64,000 nt of DNA from Roseateles saccharophilus. GTDB taxonomy: Bacteria; Pseudomonadota; Gammaproteobacteria; Burkholderiales; Burkholderiaceae_C. The stretch spans positions 124,001 through 188,000 of the forward strand of contig NZ_SMBU01000003.1 of the NCBI RefSeq assembly GCF_004342485.1, in the 5' to 3' direction. This document shows, in pieces, positions 8,124-16,719 of the stretch. The translations under genes were made by a program, and so were the position numbers. Position 1 is the first letter of the stretch. The number at the start of each line of letters is the position of its first letter. The notes under the pieces are model-generated. The model ran no database searches and had not been told where the DNA came from. It saw only the letters and a list, made by a program, of their open reading frames with translations.

Positions 8124-9464
8124 ATGGCAGCCCAGCCGGAGCCCACCGCCACCATGCCGCCCGCCACCGCCGACAGCCCCCAGGTCCAGGCCCTCGTCTC
8201 CTACCTGGAGCACGAGGCCCAGCCGATGATCGTGCTGGACCCGGACTACAACATCCTGGCCGCCAACACCGCCTACCAGCGCCAGTTCGGCACCGCGGAC
8301 CGGCCCTATCTGGGCCACAAGTGCTACCGCGTGTCCCACCACTACGACCTGCCCTGCGACCAGGCCGGCGAGCACTGCCCGATGAAGCGCGCCTTCGAGC
8401 TCAAGGGGCCGGACCGCGTGCTGCACATCCATCACACGCCGCGCGGGCCCGAGCATGTGGACGTCGAGCTGCGCCCCATCCTCGACGGCGAGCACCGCGT
8501 GGTGGCCTATGTGGAGCGGCTGACGACGGTCAGGCATGCGTCGGCACGCCCCCGCCAGGCGGGCCTGGTCGGCCGCTCGGCCGCGTTCAACGCCGCGCTG
8601 GAGGCCGTGCAGCGCGTGGCGCGCTCGCAGCTGCCGGTGCTGCTGCTGGGCGAATCCGGCACCGGCAAGGAGCTGTTCGCGCGCGCCGTGCACGAGGCCA
8701 GCGACCGGCACGACGGCCCCTTCGTCGTCGTCGACTGCTCGGGCCTGCCCGAGACCCTGTTCGAGAGCGAGCTCTTCGGCCACGAGCGGGGGGCCTTCAC
8801 CGGCGCCCAGCACCGCAAGCAGGGCCTGGTGGAGACGGCCGCCGGCGGCACCCTCTTCCTCGACGAGATCGGCGACGTGCCGCTGGGCATGCAGGTCAAG
8901 CTGCTGCGGCTGATCGAGTCCGGCACCTTCCGGCGGGTCGGCGCCACCGAGACGCAGCAGGCCGACTTCCGCCTCGTCGCGGCCACGCACAAGCCGCTGC
9001 TGCAGATGGTGGCCGAGGGCAGCTTCCGCCAGGACCTCTACTACCGCATCGCCGCCTTCCCCATCCATCTGCCGCCGCTGCGCGACCGATCTGCGGACAT
9101 CCCGATGCTGGTCGACTCCTTCCTGCAGCGCGGCGCCCGGACCGGCCAGCGCATCGCCGTGCAGGCCGCGGCCATGGCCCGGCTGCAGGCCTACGACTGG
9201 CCCGGCAATATCCGCGAGCTGCGCAATGTGCTGGACCGGGCCCGGTTGTTCGCCGACGACGGCGTCGTGCGCCCCGAGCACCTGCCGGACTGGCTGAACG
9301 CCGCGGCACGCCCCGACGCGGCCACACCGGCACCGGCCCCGGGCGACGCCGAACTGCGCCGCCTGCTGGCCGACGGGCGGCTGAGCCGCCGCGAGATGGC
9401 GGCCCGGCTCGGCCTGAGCGAGCGCACCCTGTACCGCCGGCTCAAGACTCTCGGCCTGGGTTGA
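8124..9464 (+). CDS. fisR: FisR-type sigma54-dependent sulfane-sulfur regulator
   Basis: A 446-residue enhancer-binding protein. The N-terminal sensor (about 1-140) has three cysteines, C67, C78 and C85, in KCYR, PCDQ and HCPM. Their spacing of 11 and 7 residues is that of C53, C64 and C71 by which FisR of Cupriavidus senses sulfane sulfur. The AAA+ domain (about 150-385) has Walker A GESGTGKE, the sigma54-contact loop GAFTGA and Walker B TLFLDEIG. The end is a Fis-type helix-turn-helix ([20 protein letters not shown]). It diverges from the sulfide operon and precedes soxC, so it probably activates the former and perhaps sox. The ribosome site is weak; an ATG ten codons on is an alternative start. 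Confidence 0.9.
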   Translation: MAAQPEPTATMPPATADSPQVQALVSYLEHEAQPMIVLDPDYNILAANTAYQRQFGTADRPYLGHKCYRVSHHYDLPCDQAGEHCPMKRAFELKGPDRVLHIHHTPRGPEHVDVELRPILDGEHRVVAYVERLTTVRHASARPRQAGLVGRSAAFNAALEAVQRVARSQLPVLLLGESGTGKELFARAVHEASDRHDGPFVVVDCSGLPETLFESELFGHERGAFTGAQHRKQGLVETAAGGTLFLDEIGDVPLGMQVKLLRLIESGTFRRVGATETQQADFRLVAATHKPLLQMVAEGSFRQDLYYRIAAFPIHLPPLRDRSADIPMLVDSFLQRGARTGQRIAVQAAAMARLQAYDWPGNIRELRNVLDRARLFADDGVVRPEHLPDWLNAAARPDAATPAPAPGDAELRRLLADGRLSRREMAARLGLSERTLYRRLKTLGLG

Positions 9465-9593
9465 CCGGCCGCAGGCAAGGGTTCTCACCAGTCCTTCAAA
9501 AATCCGTCGTCGTTAATATAACGATCAACTGATGTTTTGACTTGGCATCGGGTGCGCGCCCCGGCGCGATCCCTCAACCCACGTGGAGCTGCC

Positions 9594-10958
9594 GTGAGCC
9601 AATCTCCCCCGCCGTCAGGCCGCCTGCGCAAGGCGCCGGAGAGCTTCCTGACGCAGGACGCCATCCGCACCGTGTTCTCCGAGGCCAGCCAGGGCCGCCG
9701 CGACTTCGTCCGCCAGGCCTTCGCCGCCGCGCTGACCGGCGGGGCGGCCGGTGCCGCCGTTGCGCAGACCGCTGCCGACGGCGACCCCAACATCCTGAAT
9801 CTGCCCGAGCACAGCAAGGGCCTGGGCCAGCCGGTCGCCGCCGAGGGCTATGGCAAGCCGTCCAAGTTCGAGACCAATGTGCAGCGCCGCCCCAGCCCCG
9901 GCCTCACGCAGACGGCGCAGGCCTCGGTGTCCTTCGCGCCGCTGCAATCGCTGTTCGGCATCGTCACGCCCAGCGGCCTGCACTTCGAGCGCCACCACCA
10001 GGGCTGGTGGGACATCGACCCCTCCAAGCACCGGCTGATGGTGAACGGCAGCGACGCCGCGCTGCTGAAGCGGCCGCTGGTGTTCACGATGGACGAGCTG
10101 ATGCGCCTGCCCAGCGTCAGCCGTTTCCACTTCATCGAGTGCGGCGCCAACACCGGCATGGAGTGGGGCAATGTGGCCGTGCCGACCTGCCAGTACACCC
10201 ACGGCATGCTGAGCTGCAGCGAGTTCACCGGCGTGCCGCTGCGCGTGCTGTTCGACCTCTGCGGCGTGGACTACAAGCGCGCCCGCTATGTGCTGGCCGA
10301 GGGCGCCGACGGTTCCAGCATGACGCGCACCGTGCCGATGGAGCTGGTGGAGAGCGGCGAGGTCTTCGTCGCCTACGGCCAGAACGGCGAGATGCTGCGC
10401 CCCGAGCAGGGCTACCCGCTGCGCCTGGTGGTGCCGGGCGTGCAGGGCGTCAGCTGGGTCAAATACCTGCGCCGCCTGGAGGTGGGCGACCAGCCCTATG
10501 GCACCAAGGACGAAACCATCCACTACATCGACCTGATGCCCGGCGGCCTGCACCGCCAGTACACCAGCACGCAGGAGTGCAAGAGCGTCGTCACGACGCC
10601 CTCCGGCGGCCAGGTGCTGCTCGACAAGGGCTACTACCAGATCAGCGGCCTGGCCTGGTCCGGCCGCGGCAAGGTCAGGCGCGTGGACCTGACGACCGAC
10701 GGCGGCCGCAACTGGCGCACGGCGCGGCTGCAGGACCCGGTGATGAGCAAATGCCTGACCCGCTTCACGCTGGACTGGCAGTGGGACGGCAAGCCCGCCA
10801 TCATCCAGAGCCGCGCGACGGACGAGACCGGCTATGTGCAGCCCGGCACCCGCCAGCTGCGCGCCGTGCGCGGCACGCGCTCCATCTATCACAACAACGC
10901 CATCCAGTCCTGGCTGGTCGAGGAGAGCGGGGAGGTGCGCAATGTCCAGCTCGCCTAA
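9594..10958 (+). CDS. soxC: SoxC, sulfane dehydrogenase molybdopterin subunit
   Basis: First gene of the sox operon, 454 residues. It has a sulfite-oxidase fold with the molybdenum-binding cysteine C183 in FIECGANTGMEWG and C-terminal dimerisation region. A twin-arginine signal is visible (GRRDFVRQAF, arginines 35-36), as expected for a periplasmic molybdoenzyme exported folded. SoxC with SoxD removes six electrons from the SoxY-bound sulfane sulfur. Its presence implies full oxidation to sulfate without sulfur globules. The GTG at 9594 is chosen because GGAG lies five bases upstream; an in-frame TTG at 9537 has no such site. Confidence 0.93.
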   Translation: MSQSPPPSGRLRKAPESFLTQDAIRTVFSEASQGRRDFVRQAFAAALTGGAAGAAVAQTAADGDPNILNLPEHSKGLGQPVAAEGYGKPSKFETNVQRRPSPGLTQTAQASVSFAPLQSLFGIVTPSGLHFERHHQGWWDIDPSKHRLMVNGSDAALLKRPLVFTMDELMRLPSVSRFHFIECGANTGMEWGNVAVPTCQYTHGMLSCSEFTGVPLRVLFDLCGVDYKRARYVLAEGADGSSMTRTVPMELVESGEVFVAYGQNGEMLRPEQGYPLRLVVPGVQGVSWVKYLRRLEVGDQPYGTKDETIHYIDLMPGGLHRQYTSTQECKSVVTTPSGGQVLLDKGYYQISGLAWSGRGKVRRVDLTTDGGRNWRTARLQDPVMSKCLTRFTLDWQWDGKPAIIQSRATDETGYVQPGTRQLRAVRGTRSIYHNNAIQSWLVEESGEVRNVQLA

Positions 10959-12021
10959 GGCAGTTAAAGCCGCCGCCGCGCTCCTGGCGCTGGCCGCGCT
11001 CGGCATGGCCGCGGCCCAGCCCCCCTACCCCGGCATCGGCCGCACGGCCACGCCGGCCGAGCTGAAGGCCTGGGATATCGACGTGCGCCCCGACTTCAAG
11101 GGCCTGCCCAAGGGCGCCGGCCCGGTCAGCCAGGGCCAGGACGTCTGGGAGGCGCGCTGCGCGGCCTGCCACGGCACCTTCGGCGAGAGCAACGAGGTGT
11201 TCTCGCCGCTGGTGGGCGGCACCACGGCCGAGGACATCAAGACCGGCCGCGTCGCGCGGCTGAACGACAGGACCTTCCCCGGCCGCACGACGCTGATGAA
11301 GGTGTCCACCGTGTCCACGCTGTGGGACTACATCAACCGCGCCATGCCCTGGAACGCGCCCAAGTCGCTGAAGACCGACGAGGTCTACGCGGTGACGGCC
11401 TATCTGCTGAACCTGGGCGGCATCGTGCCGGACGACTTCACGCTGAGCGACGCCAACATCGCCGACGTACAAAAACGCCTGCCCAACCGCAATGGCGTGA
11501 CCACGGCGCATGCGATGTGGCCGGGCAAGGGCATGGGCAAGGCCGGCGACTTCGACGTGAAGGCCAAGGCCTGCATGCACGATTGCGAGGCCGAGCCCAA
11601 GGTCGCCTCGCTGCTGCCCGACTTCGCCCGCAACAACAACGGCAACCTGGCCGCGCAGCAGCGCCTCGTCGGCCCGCAGCGCGGCGTCGACACGACGCGC
11701 CCGCCCGGCACGCCGGCGGCCGCGCCGGCCCAAGCCGCTGCAGCGCCCCCGCCGAGCGCCGCCGCGGCGACGCTGGCCCTCGTGAAGAAGCACTCGTGCA
11801 CGGCCTGCCATGGCATGGAGCAGAAGCTGGTCGGCCCCGGCTTCGCCCAGGTCGCGGCCAAGTACGGCACGGGCGCCGATGCCGAGGCCTATCTCGCCGC
11901 CAAGATCAAGAGCGGCGGCCAGGGCCAGTGGGGCGCCATCCCCATGCCGGCCCAGGCCCTGCCCGAGGCCGACCTGAAGGCCATTGCGGCCTGGCTGGCC
12001 GCCGGTGCCGCGAGCCGCTGA
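10942..12021 (+). CDS. soxD: SoxD, dihaem cytochrome c of sulfane dehydrogenase
   Basis: A 359-residue periplasmic cytochrome that takes electrons from SoxC. A Sec signal covers about residues 1-26. Two haem-binding sites are present: CAACH at 73-77 and CTACH at 286-290, joined by an Ala/Pro-rich linker near 255-278. An extra cysteine pair, CMHDC at 211-215, may form a disulfide. The gene overlaps the end of soxC by 17 bases, with GGAGGTG before the ATG, so the two are translationally coupled. Length and two-domain layout match the dihaem SoxD form. Confidence 0.92.
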   Translation: MSSSPKAVKAAAALLALAALGMAAAQPPYPGIGRTATPAELKAWDIDVRPDFKGLPKGAGPVSQGQDVWEARCAACHGTFGESNEVFSPLVGGTTAEDIKTGRVARLNDRTFPGRTTLMKVSTVSTLWDYINRAMPWNAPKSLKTDEVYAVTAYLLNLGGIVPDDFTLSDANIADVQKRLPNRNGVTTAHAMWPGKGMGKAGDFDVKAKACMHDCEAEPKVASLLPDFARNNNGNLAAQQRLVGPQRGVDTTRPPGTPAAAPAQAAAAPPPSAAAATLALVKKHSCTACHGMEQKLVGPGFAQVAAKYGTGADAEAYLAAKIKSGGQGQWGAIPMPAQALPEADLKAIAAWLAAGAASR

Positions 12022-12091
12022 TGCCCCCAGGATTGCCCCCATGCGCCCCCAAGGCCATGCACCTAACGTCCCAGACCCAGAGGAGACCCTC

Positions 12092-12550
12092 ATGCTGACC
12101 CGTCGAAACGCCCTGGCCCGCTCGGCCCAAGTCGCCCTGCTGCTGGCCGGCCTGGGCGCCCTGCCCCGTGCCGCGCTGGCCGCCTACTCCACGGCCGCCT
12201 TCGAGGCCAAGACCATCCCCGAGCTGATGAAGGCCCTGGGCGCCGGCACGCCCGTGGAGAGCAAGGACATCACCCTCACCGCGCCCGACATCGCCGAGAA
12301 CGGCGCCGTCGTGCCGGTGGGCGTGTCCACCGCGCTGCCCGGCGTCAAGCGCCTGCTGCTGCTCGTCGAGAAGAACCCCAGCGTGCTGTCGGCCGCCTTC
12401 GACGTGAACGAGTTCGTCGAGCCCGCCTTCAAGACGCGCGTGAAGATGGGCCAGACGTCCAATGTGCTGGCCGTGGCGCTGATGGCCGATGGCCGCGTGC
12501 TCTACGCCCAGAAGGAAGTCAAGGTCACGCTGGGCGGCTGTGGAGGCTGA
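12092..12550 (+). CDS. soxY: SoxY, sulfur-carrier subunit
   Basis: A 152-residue periplasmic carrier. It ends with the hallmark GGCGG, whose cysteine C150 covalently holds the sulfur substrate on a swinging arm while SoxAX, SoxB and SoxCD act on it. A twin-arginine signal is visible at the start (TRRNALARSAQ), which lets SoxY carry SoxZ across the membrane as a complex. An AGAGGAGA ribosome site precedes the ATG. A partial copy of the intergenic repeat separates it from soxZ. Confidence 0.95.
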   Translation: MLTRRNALARSAQVALLLAGLGALPRAALAAYSTAAFEAKTIPELMKALGAGTPVESKDITLTAPDIAENGAVVPVGVSTALPGVKRLLLLVEKNPSVLSAAFDVNEFVEPAFKTRVKMGQTSNVLAVALMADGRVLYAQKEVKVTLGGCGG

Positions 12551-12555
12551 GATGG

Positions 12556-12590
12556 AGCCCGCGGCCCGGCGCTCGGCCCGGAATACCGGG
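12556..12590 (+). repeat. Partial intergenic repeat, copy E, between soxY and soxZ
   Basis: The segment GCGGCCCGGCGCTCGGCCCG followed by GAATACCGGG matches only the last third of the repeat family (the end of copies A and B read in the gene direction). It lies 6 bases after the soxY stop, in the transcription direction like the full copies. The three upstream hairpins are missing, so it may be a decayed or deleted copy. Short length makes chance similarity possible, but the 18-base core is identical to copy A. Confidence 0.6.
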
Positions 12591-12632
12591 TTCATACGAC
12601 GCAACTGAAGTTCAACTGAACAGGAGAAACAC

Positions 12633-12944
12633 ATGCCAGATCCCATGCGCATCCGGGCCCAGTCGGCCGGCGACAAGACCACCGTCAAGGTGCTGATGAG
12701 CCACGAGATGGAGACGGGCCAGCGCAAGGACCCTGCCGGCAAGATCATCCCGGCCTGGTTCATCCAGCAGGTCACGGCCATGCTCAACGGCAAGCCCGTG
12801 TTCACGGCCGACTGGGGCCCGTCGGTGTCCAAGAACCCCTTCCTGGAGTTCGTCGTGAAGGGCGCCAAGGCCGGCGACAGGATCGCCATCACCTGGCGCG
12901 ACAGCCGCGGCGAGACCCGCACCGACGAAGCCACGGTCTCCTGA
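12633..12944 (+). CDS. soxZ: SoxZ, SoxY partner
   Basis: A 103-residue immunoglobulin-like protein without its own signal; it forms the SoxYZ heterodimer and is exported with Tat-targeted SoxY. Typical SoxZ phrases are KVLMSHEMETGQRKD near the start and NPFLEFVVKGAKAGD in the second half. Length is that of the family. AGGAG lies upstream of the ATG. The gap of 82 bases to soxY is longer than the other sox gaps and contains a repeat fragment. Confidence 0.95.
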   Translation: MPDPMRIRAQSAGDKTTVKVLMSHEMETGQRKDPAGKIIPAWFIQQVTAMLNGKPVFTADWGPSVSKNPFLEFVVKGAKAGDRIAITWRDSRGETRTDEATVS

Positions 12945-12981
12945 CCGCGGCCCATCCGTCCCCGCCACCGCAGGAGGGCCC

Positions 12982-13794
12982 ATGCGCTCACGACTGATTG
13001 CCATCGCCGCCATCGCGGCTGCCGCCCCCGGCGTCGCGGCGGCGCAGACGCCACCGCCGAAATCGGCCGCCGACGGCATCGCCGAGTACCGCAAGATGCT
13101 CGAGGACGGCAACCCCGCCGAGCTCTTCGAGGCCAAGGGCGAGGAGCTGTGGAAGACGCCGCGCGGCCCGAAGAACGCGAGCCTGGAGGCCTGCGACCTG
13201 GGCCTGGGCCCGGGCGTCGTCAAGGGCGCCTGGGTGCAGCTGCCGCGCTGGTTCCGCGACACGAAGCGGGTGCAGGACCTGGAGTCGCGCCTGCTGAGCT
13301 GCATGCAGACGCTGCAGGGCTTCGACGCGGCCGAGATCGCCGCCACGCCCTTCGACAAGGGCGAGCAGGCCACGGTCACCGCGCTGTCGGCCTGGGTGGC
13401 GTCGCAGTCGCGCGGCATGAAGATGGCGCTGCCGCAGAAGCACCCGCTGGAGAAGCGCGCCTACGAGCTCGGCAAGCGCGCCTTCTTCTACCGCGGCGGG
13501 CCGATGGACTTCTCCTGCGCCAGCTGCCACGGCGAGGACGGCAAGCGCATCCGCCTGCAGGACCTGCCCAACTTGACGAAGAACCCCGGCGACGGCATCG
13601 GCTTCGCGGCCTGGCCGGCCTACCGCGTCTCCAGCGGCGAGCTGTGGACCATGCAGCGCCGGCTCAACGACTGCTTCCGCCAGCAGCGCTTCCCCTACCC
13701 CGGCTTCGCCTCCGATGTGACGGTGGCCCTGGGCGTCTACATGGGCGTGAACGCCCGCGGCGCCGAGTCCATCGCGCCGGCTCTGAAGCGTTGA
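12982..13794 (+). CDS. soxA: SoxA, c-type cytochrome of SoxAX (single-haem form)
   Basis: A 270-residue periplasmic cytochrome that links thiosulfate to SoxY with SoxX. It has a Sec signal (about 1-21), one haem site CASCH at 179-183 and the active-site cysteine C231 in NDCFRQQRFP, which in the family is the persulfide-modified axial ligand. The N-terminal domain keeps C71 and C107 but has no CxxCH, so it is the single-haem type rather than the dihaem type of Paracoccus. AGGAGGG precedes the ATG. Confidence 0.94.
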   Translation: MRSRLIAIAAIAAAAPGVAAAQTPPPKSAADGIAEYRKMLEDGNPAELFEAKGEELWKTPRGPKNASLEACDLGLGPGVVKGAWVQLPRWFRDTKRVQDLESRLLSCMQTLQGFDAAEIAATPFDKGEQATVTALSAWVASQSRGMKMALPQKHPLEKRAYELGKRAFFYRGGPMDFSCASCHGEDGKRIRLQDLPNLTKNPGDGIGFAAWPAYRVSSGELWTMQRRLNDCFRQQRFPYPGFASDVTVALGVYMGVNARGAESIAPALKR

Positions 13795-13805
13795 GGAGAA
13801 CGAGC

Positions 13806-14444
13806 ATGAAGATCGCACACTTCGCTGCCCTCGCCCTGCTCGCCGCCGGCGCCGCACAGGCGCAAAGGCCCGCCGACCGGCAGGTCGACCTGCAGACCGC
13901 CGTGATGATGCGCGCGAGCTTCCGCGACCAGGGCATCGCCAAGGTCGAGCGCCTGAACCAGGACGCGGCCCAGCGGGCCTGCTCCCAGCCCGAGCCGCCG
14001 CCGGCGGCCGTCGCGAAGAAGATCCAGGCCCGCGAGGCGGCCGCGATCAAATGGCCCGCCGACGGCCAATTCATCGGCGACTGGAAGGAAGGCGAGAAGC
14101 TGGCCCAGAACGGCCGCGGCATGACCTGGAGCGACGCCAGCGCCGCCACCGCCAAGAACGGCGGCAGCTGCTACAACTGCCACCAGATCGACAGGAAGGA
14201 AATCTCCTTCGGCACCATAGGCCCCAGCCTCTGGAACTACGGCAAGCTGCGCGGCGTCGCCGACCCGGCCAGCCCGGCCGCGGCGGACATCGTCCGCTAC
14301 ACCTGGGGCAAGCTGTGGAACAGCAAGGCCTACGCCGCCTGCTCCAACATGCCGCGCTTCGGCCACGCCGAGCTGCTGGACGAGCGGCAGCTGCGCGACG
14401 TGATGGCCCTGCTGCTGGATCCCAAGTCACCGGTCAACCAGTAG
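13806..14444 (+). CDS. soxX: SoxX, c-type cytochrome of SoxAX
   Basis: A 212-residue periplasmic cytochrome partner of SoxA. It has a Sec signal (residues 1-19), one haem site CYNCH at 122-126 and a distal methionine ligand M182 in SNMPRFG. About 80 residues between the signal and the haem domain are longer than in the shortest SoxX proteins and include C59, which could pair with C179. The gene begins 11 bases after soxA with GAGGAG before the ATG. Confidence 0.93.
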   Translation: MKIAHFAALALLAAGAAQAQRPADRQVDLQTAVMMRASFRDQGIAKVERLNQDAAQRACSQPEPPPAAVAKKIQAREAAAIKWPADGQFIGDWKEGEKLAQNGRGMTWSDASAATAKNGGSCYNCHQIDRKEISFGTIGPSLWNYGKLRGVADPASPAAADIVRYTWGKLWNSKAYAACSNMPRFGHAELLDERQLRDVMALLLDPKSPVNQ

Positions 14445-14451
14445 GCGCGCC

Positions 14452-16191
14452 ATGTCCCTGTCCAAGCGCGATTTCCTGCAGGTGCTGTCCTGCGCCGCCG
14501 TGGCCGGCCTGCCGCTGGCCCGCGAGGCCGAGGCGGCCACCGACAAGGCCGAAGCGGCGCTCTACGACTTGCCGCCCTTCGGCAACGTCTCGCTGCTGCA
14601 CATGACCGACTGCCACGCGCAGCTGCAGCCCATCTACTTCCGTGAGCCCAGCGTCAACATCGGCGTCGCCGGCATGCAGGGCCAGTTGCCCCATCTCGTC
14701 GGCGAATCGCTGCTGAAGGCCGCCAGCCTGCGCCCCGGCACGGCCGTGGCCCACGCGCTGACGGCGCTGGACTTCGAGACTGCCACGCGCCGCTACGGCC
14801 GCGTCGGCGGTTTCGCCCACCTCACCACCCTGGTCAAGCGGCTGAAGGCCAGCCGCCCCGGCGCGCTGCTGCTGGACGGCGGCGACACCTGGCAGGGCTC
14901 GGCCACGTCGCTGTGGACGAATGGCCAGGACATGGTGGACGCCTGCAAGCTGCTAGGCGTGGACGTGATGACCGGCCACTGGGAGTTCACCTATGGCATG
15001 GAGCGCGTCAAGGAGATCGTCGAGAAGGACTTCGCCGGCCAGGTCGACTTCGTCGCGCAGAACGTGAAGACGGCCGACTTCGGCGACCCCGTCTTCAAGC
15101 CCTACACGCTGCGCAGGATCAACGGCGTGACCGTGGCCATCGTCGGCCAGGCCTTCCCCTACACGCCCATCGCCAACCCGCGCTATATGGTGGCGGACTG
15201 GGAGTTCGGCATCCAGGACGCCAATATGCAGAAGTTCGTGGACGAGGCCCGCGCGGCCGGCGCCCAGCTCGTCTGCCTGCTGTCGCACAACGGCATGGAC
15301 GTGGACCTCAAATTGGCCACGCGCGTGCGCGGCATCGACGCCATCTTCGGCGGCCACACCCACGACGGCGTACCCCTGGCCGTGCCGGTGAAGAACGCCG
15401 GCGGCACGACGCTGGTGACCAATGCCGGCAGCAACGGCAAGTTCCTCGGCGTGATGGACTTCGACGTCAAGGGCGGCCGCATGGTGGACTTCCGCTACCG
15501 GCTGCTGCCGGTGTTCGCCAACCAGCTGCGCCCCGACCCCGACATGCAGGCGCTGATCGCCAGGGTACGCGCGCCGTTCGAGGCGAAGCTGGGCGAGAAG
15601 CTCGCCGTCACCGACGGCCTGCTCTACCGCCGCGGCAACTTCAACGGCAGCTGGGACCAGCTGATCTGCGACGCGCTGATGGACGTGCAAGGAGCTGAGA
15701 TCGCGTTCTCGCCGGGCTTCCGCTGGGGCACCAGCCTGCTGCCCGGCGACACGATCACGCGCGAGCTGCTGATGGACCAGCTCGCCATCACCTACCCCCA
15801 TGCCACGCTGACCGAGATGAGCGGCGCGACCATCAAGACCGTGCTGGAAGACGTGGCCGACAACCTCTTCAACCCCGACCCCTACTACCAGCAGGGCGGC
15901 GACATGGTGCGCGTGGGCGGCCTGAGCTACACGATGCGGCCGGACGAGGCCATGGGCAGCCGCATCACCGACATGCGCCTCAACGGCAAGCCGCTGGACG
16001 CCGACAGACGCTACAAGGTGGCCGGCTGGGCGCCGGTGGCCGAGGACGCAAAGAACGCGCCGGGCGTGAAGCCGGTGTGGGAGCATGTCGAGGCTTGGCT
16101 GCGCGCCCAGGGCGGCCGCGTGAAGCCACGCACGCTGAACACGCCCAAGCTGGTCGCCATGCAGGGCAACCCTGGTCTGCTGGGCGGCTGA
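14452..16191 (+). CDS. soxB: SoxB, sulfate thiol esterase
   Basis: A 579-residue dimanganese hydrolase that releases sulfate from SoxY. Metal-site motifs are in order: D53 and H55 in TDCHAQL, D145 in GGDTWQGS, H176 in GHWEFTYG, H279 in LSHNGMD and H302/H304 in GGHTHDG. A 5'-nucleotidase C-terminal domain follows (about 370-560). The N-terminus SKRDFLQVLSCAA looks like a Tat signal in which the first arginine is lysine. Seven bases separate it from soxX. It is the last gene of the classical sox set here. Confidence 0.95.
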   Translation: MSLSKRDFLQVLSCAAVAGLPLAREAEAATDKAEAALYDLPPFGNVSLLHMTDCHAQLQPIYFREPSVNIGVAGMQGQLPHLVGESLLKAASLRPGTAVAHALTALDFETATRRYGRVGGFAHLTTLVKRLKASRPGALLLDGGDTWQGSATSLWTNGQDMVDACKLLGVDVMTGHWEFTYGMERVKEIVEKDFAGQVDFVAQNVKTADFGDPVFKPYTLRRINGVTVAIVGQAFPYTPIANPRYMVADWEFGIQDANMQKFVDEARAAGAQLVCLLSHNGMDVDLKLATRVRGIDAIFGGHTHDGVPLAVPVKNAGGTTLVTNAGSNGKFLGVMDFDVKGGRMVDFRYRLLPVFANQLRPDPDMQALIARVRAPFEAKLGEKLAVTDGLLYRRGNFNGSWDQLICDALMDVQGAEIAFSPGFRWGTSLLPGDTITRELLMDQLAITYPHATLTEMSGATIKTVLEDVADNLFNPDPYYQQGGDMVRVGGLSYTMRPDEAMGSRITDMRLNGKPLDADRRYKVAGWAPVAEDAKNAPGVKPVWEHVEAWLRAQGGRVKPRTLNTPKLVAMQGNPGLLGG

Positions 16192-16208
16192 ACCGCAAGG
16201 AGTCCGCG

Positions 16209-16709
16209 ATGAACCACCTGTTGACGCTTGCCGCACTGACCCTGGCCGCCTCGGCCCAGGCCGCCGACGCACCACCGCTGTTCGGCCTGCAGCAGATGAC
16301 GCCGGAGACCGCCCTCGTCGCGGCCCAGGCCGCCCTCGCCCACTGCCGCAAGGCCGGCCATCAAGTGGCGGTCGCCGTCGTGGACCGCGGCGGCCTCGTG
16401 CAGGTGCTGCTACGCGACCGCTTCGCCGGCGCCCACACGCTCGACATCGCACCTCGCAAGGCCTGGACGGCGGCGAGCTTTCGCATGTCCACCACCGCGC
16501 TGGCGGCCGACACCCAGGCCGGCAAGCCCATGAGCGGCATCCGCCAGTCGCAGCAGGTGATGGCGATTGGCGGCGGCCAGGTCATCGAGGCCGCGGGCGC
16601 GGTCGTCGGCGCCATCGGCGTGTCGGGCGCGGCCGGCGGCGAGGCCGACGATGCCTGCGCGCTGGCCGGCGTCAAGGCCGCCACGGAACTTATCGAATTG
16701 CACGATTGA
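16209..16709 (+). CDS. Secreted GlcG/HbpS-like protein
   Basis: A 166-residue protein with a Sec signal (about 1-19) and a GlcG/HbpS fold: AVAVVDRGGLVQVLLRD near 50-66 and GGGQVIEAAGAVVGAIGVSG near 118-137. Streptomyces HbpS binds haem and acts in redox sensing; that function is not shown for this branch. AAGGAG lies before the ATG, 17 bases after soxB, so it belongs to the sox transcript. A periplasmic haem or redox role linked to the Sox cytochromes is possible and is inference. Confidence 0.8.
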   Translation: MNHLLTLAALTLAASAQAADAPPLFGLQQMTPETALVAAQAALAHCRKAGHQVAVAVVDRGGLVQVLLRDRFAGAHTLDIAPRKAWTAASFRMSTTALAADTQAGKPMSGIRQSQQVMAIGGGQVIEAAGAVVGAIGVSGAAGGEADDACALAGVKAATELIELHD

Positions 16710-16719
16710 GGATCCCCCC

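Noticed and set aside
9543-9558. Sigma54 promoter before soxC (TTGGCATCGGGTGCGC)
   Set aside because: The GC dinucleotide is two bases too close to GG, and no FisR-like dyad was seen upstream.
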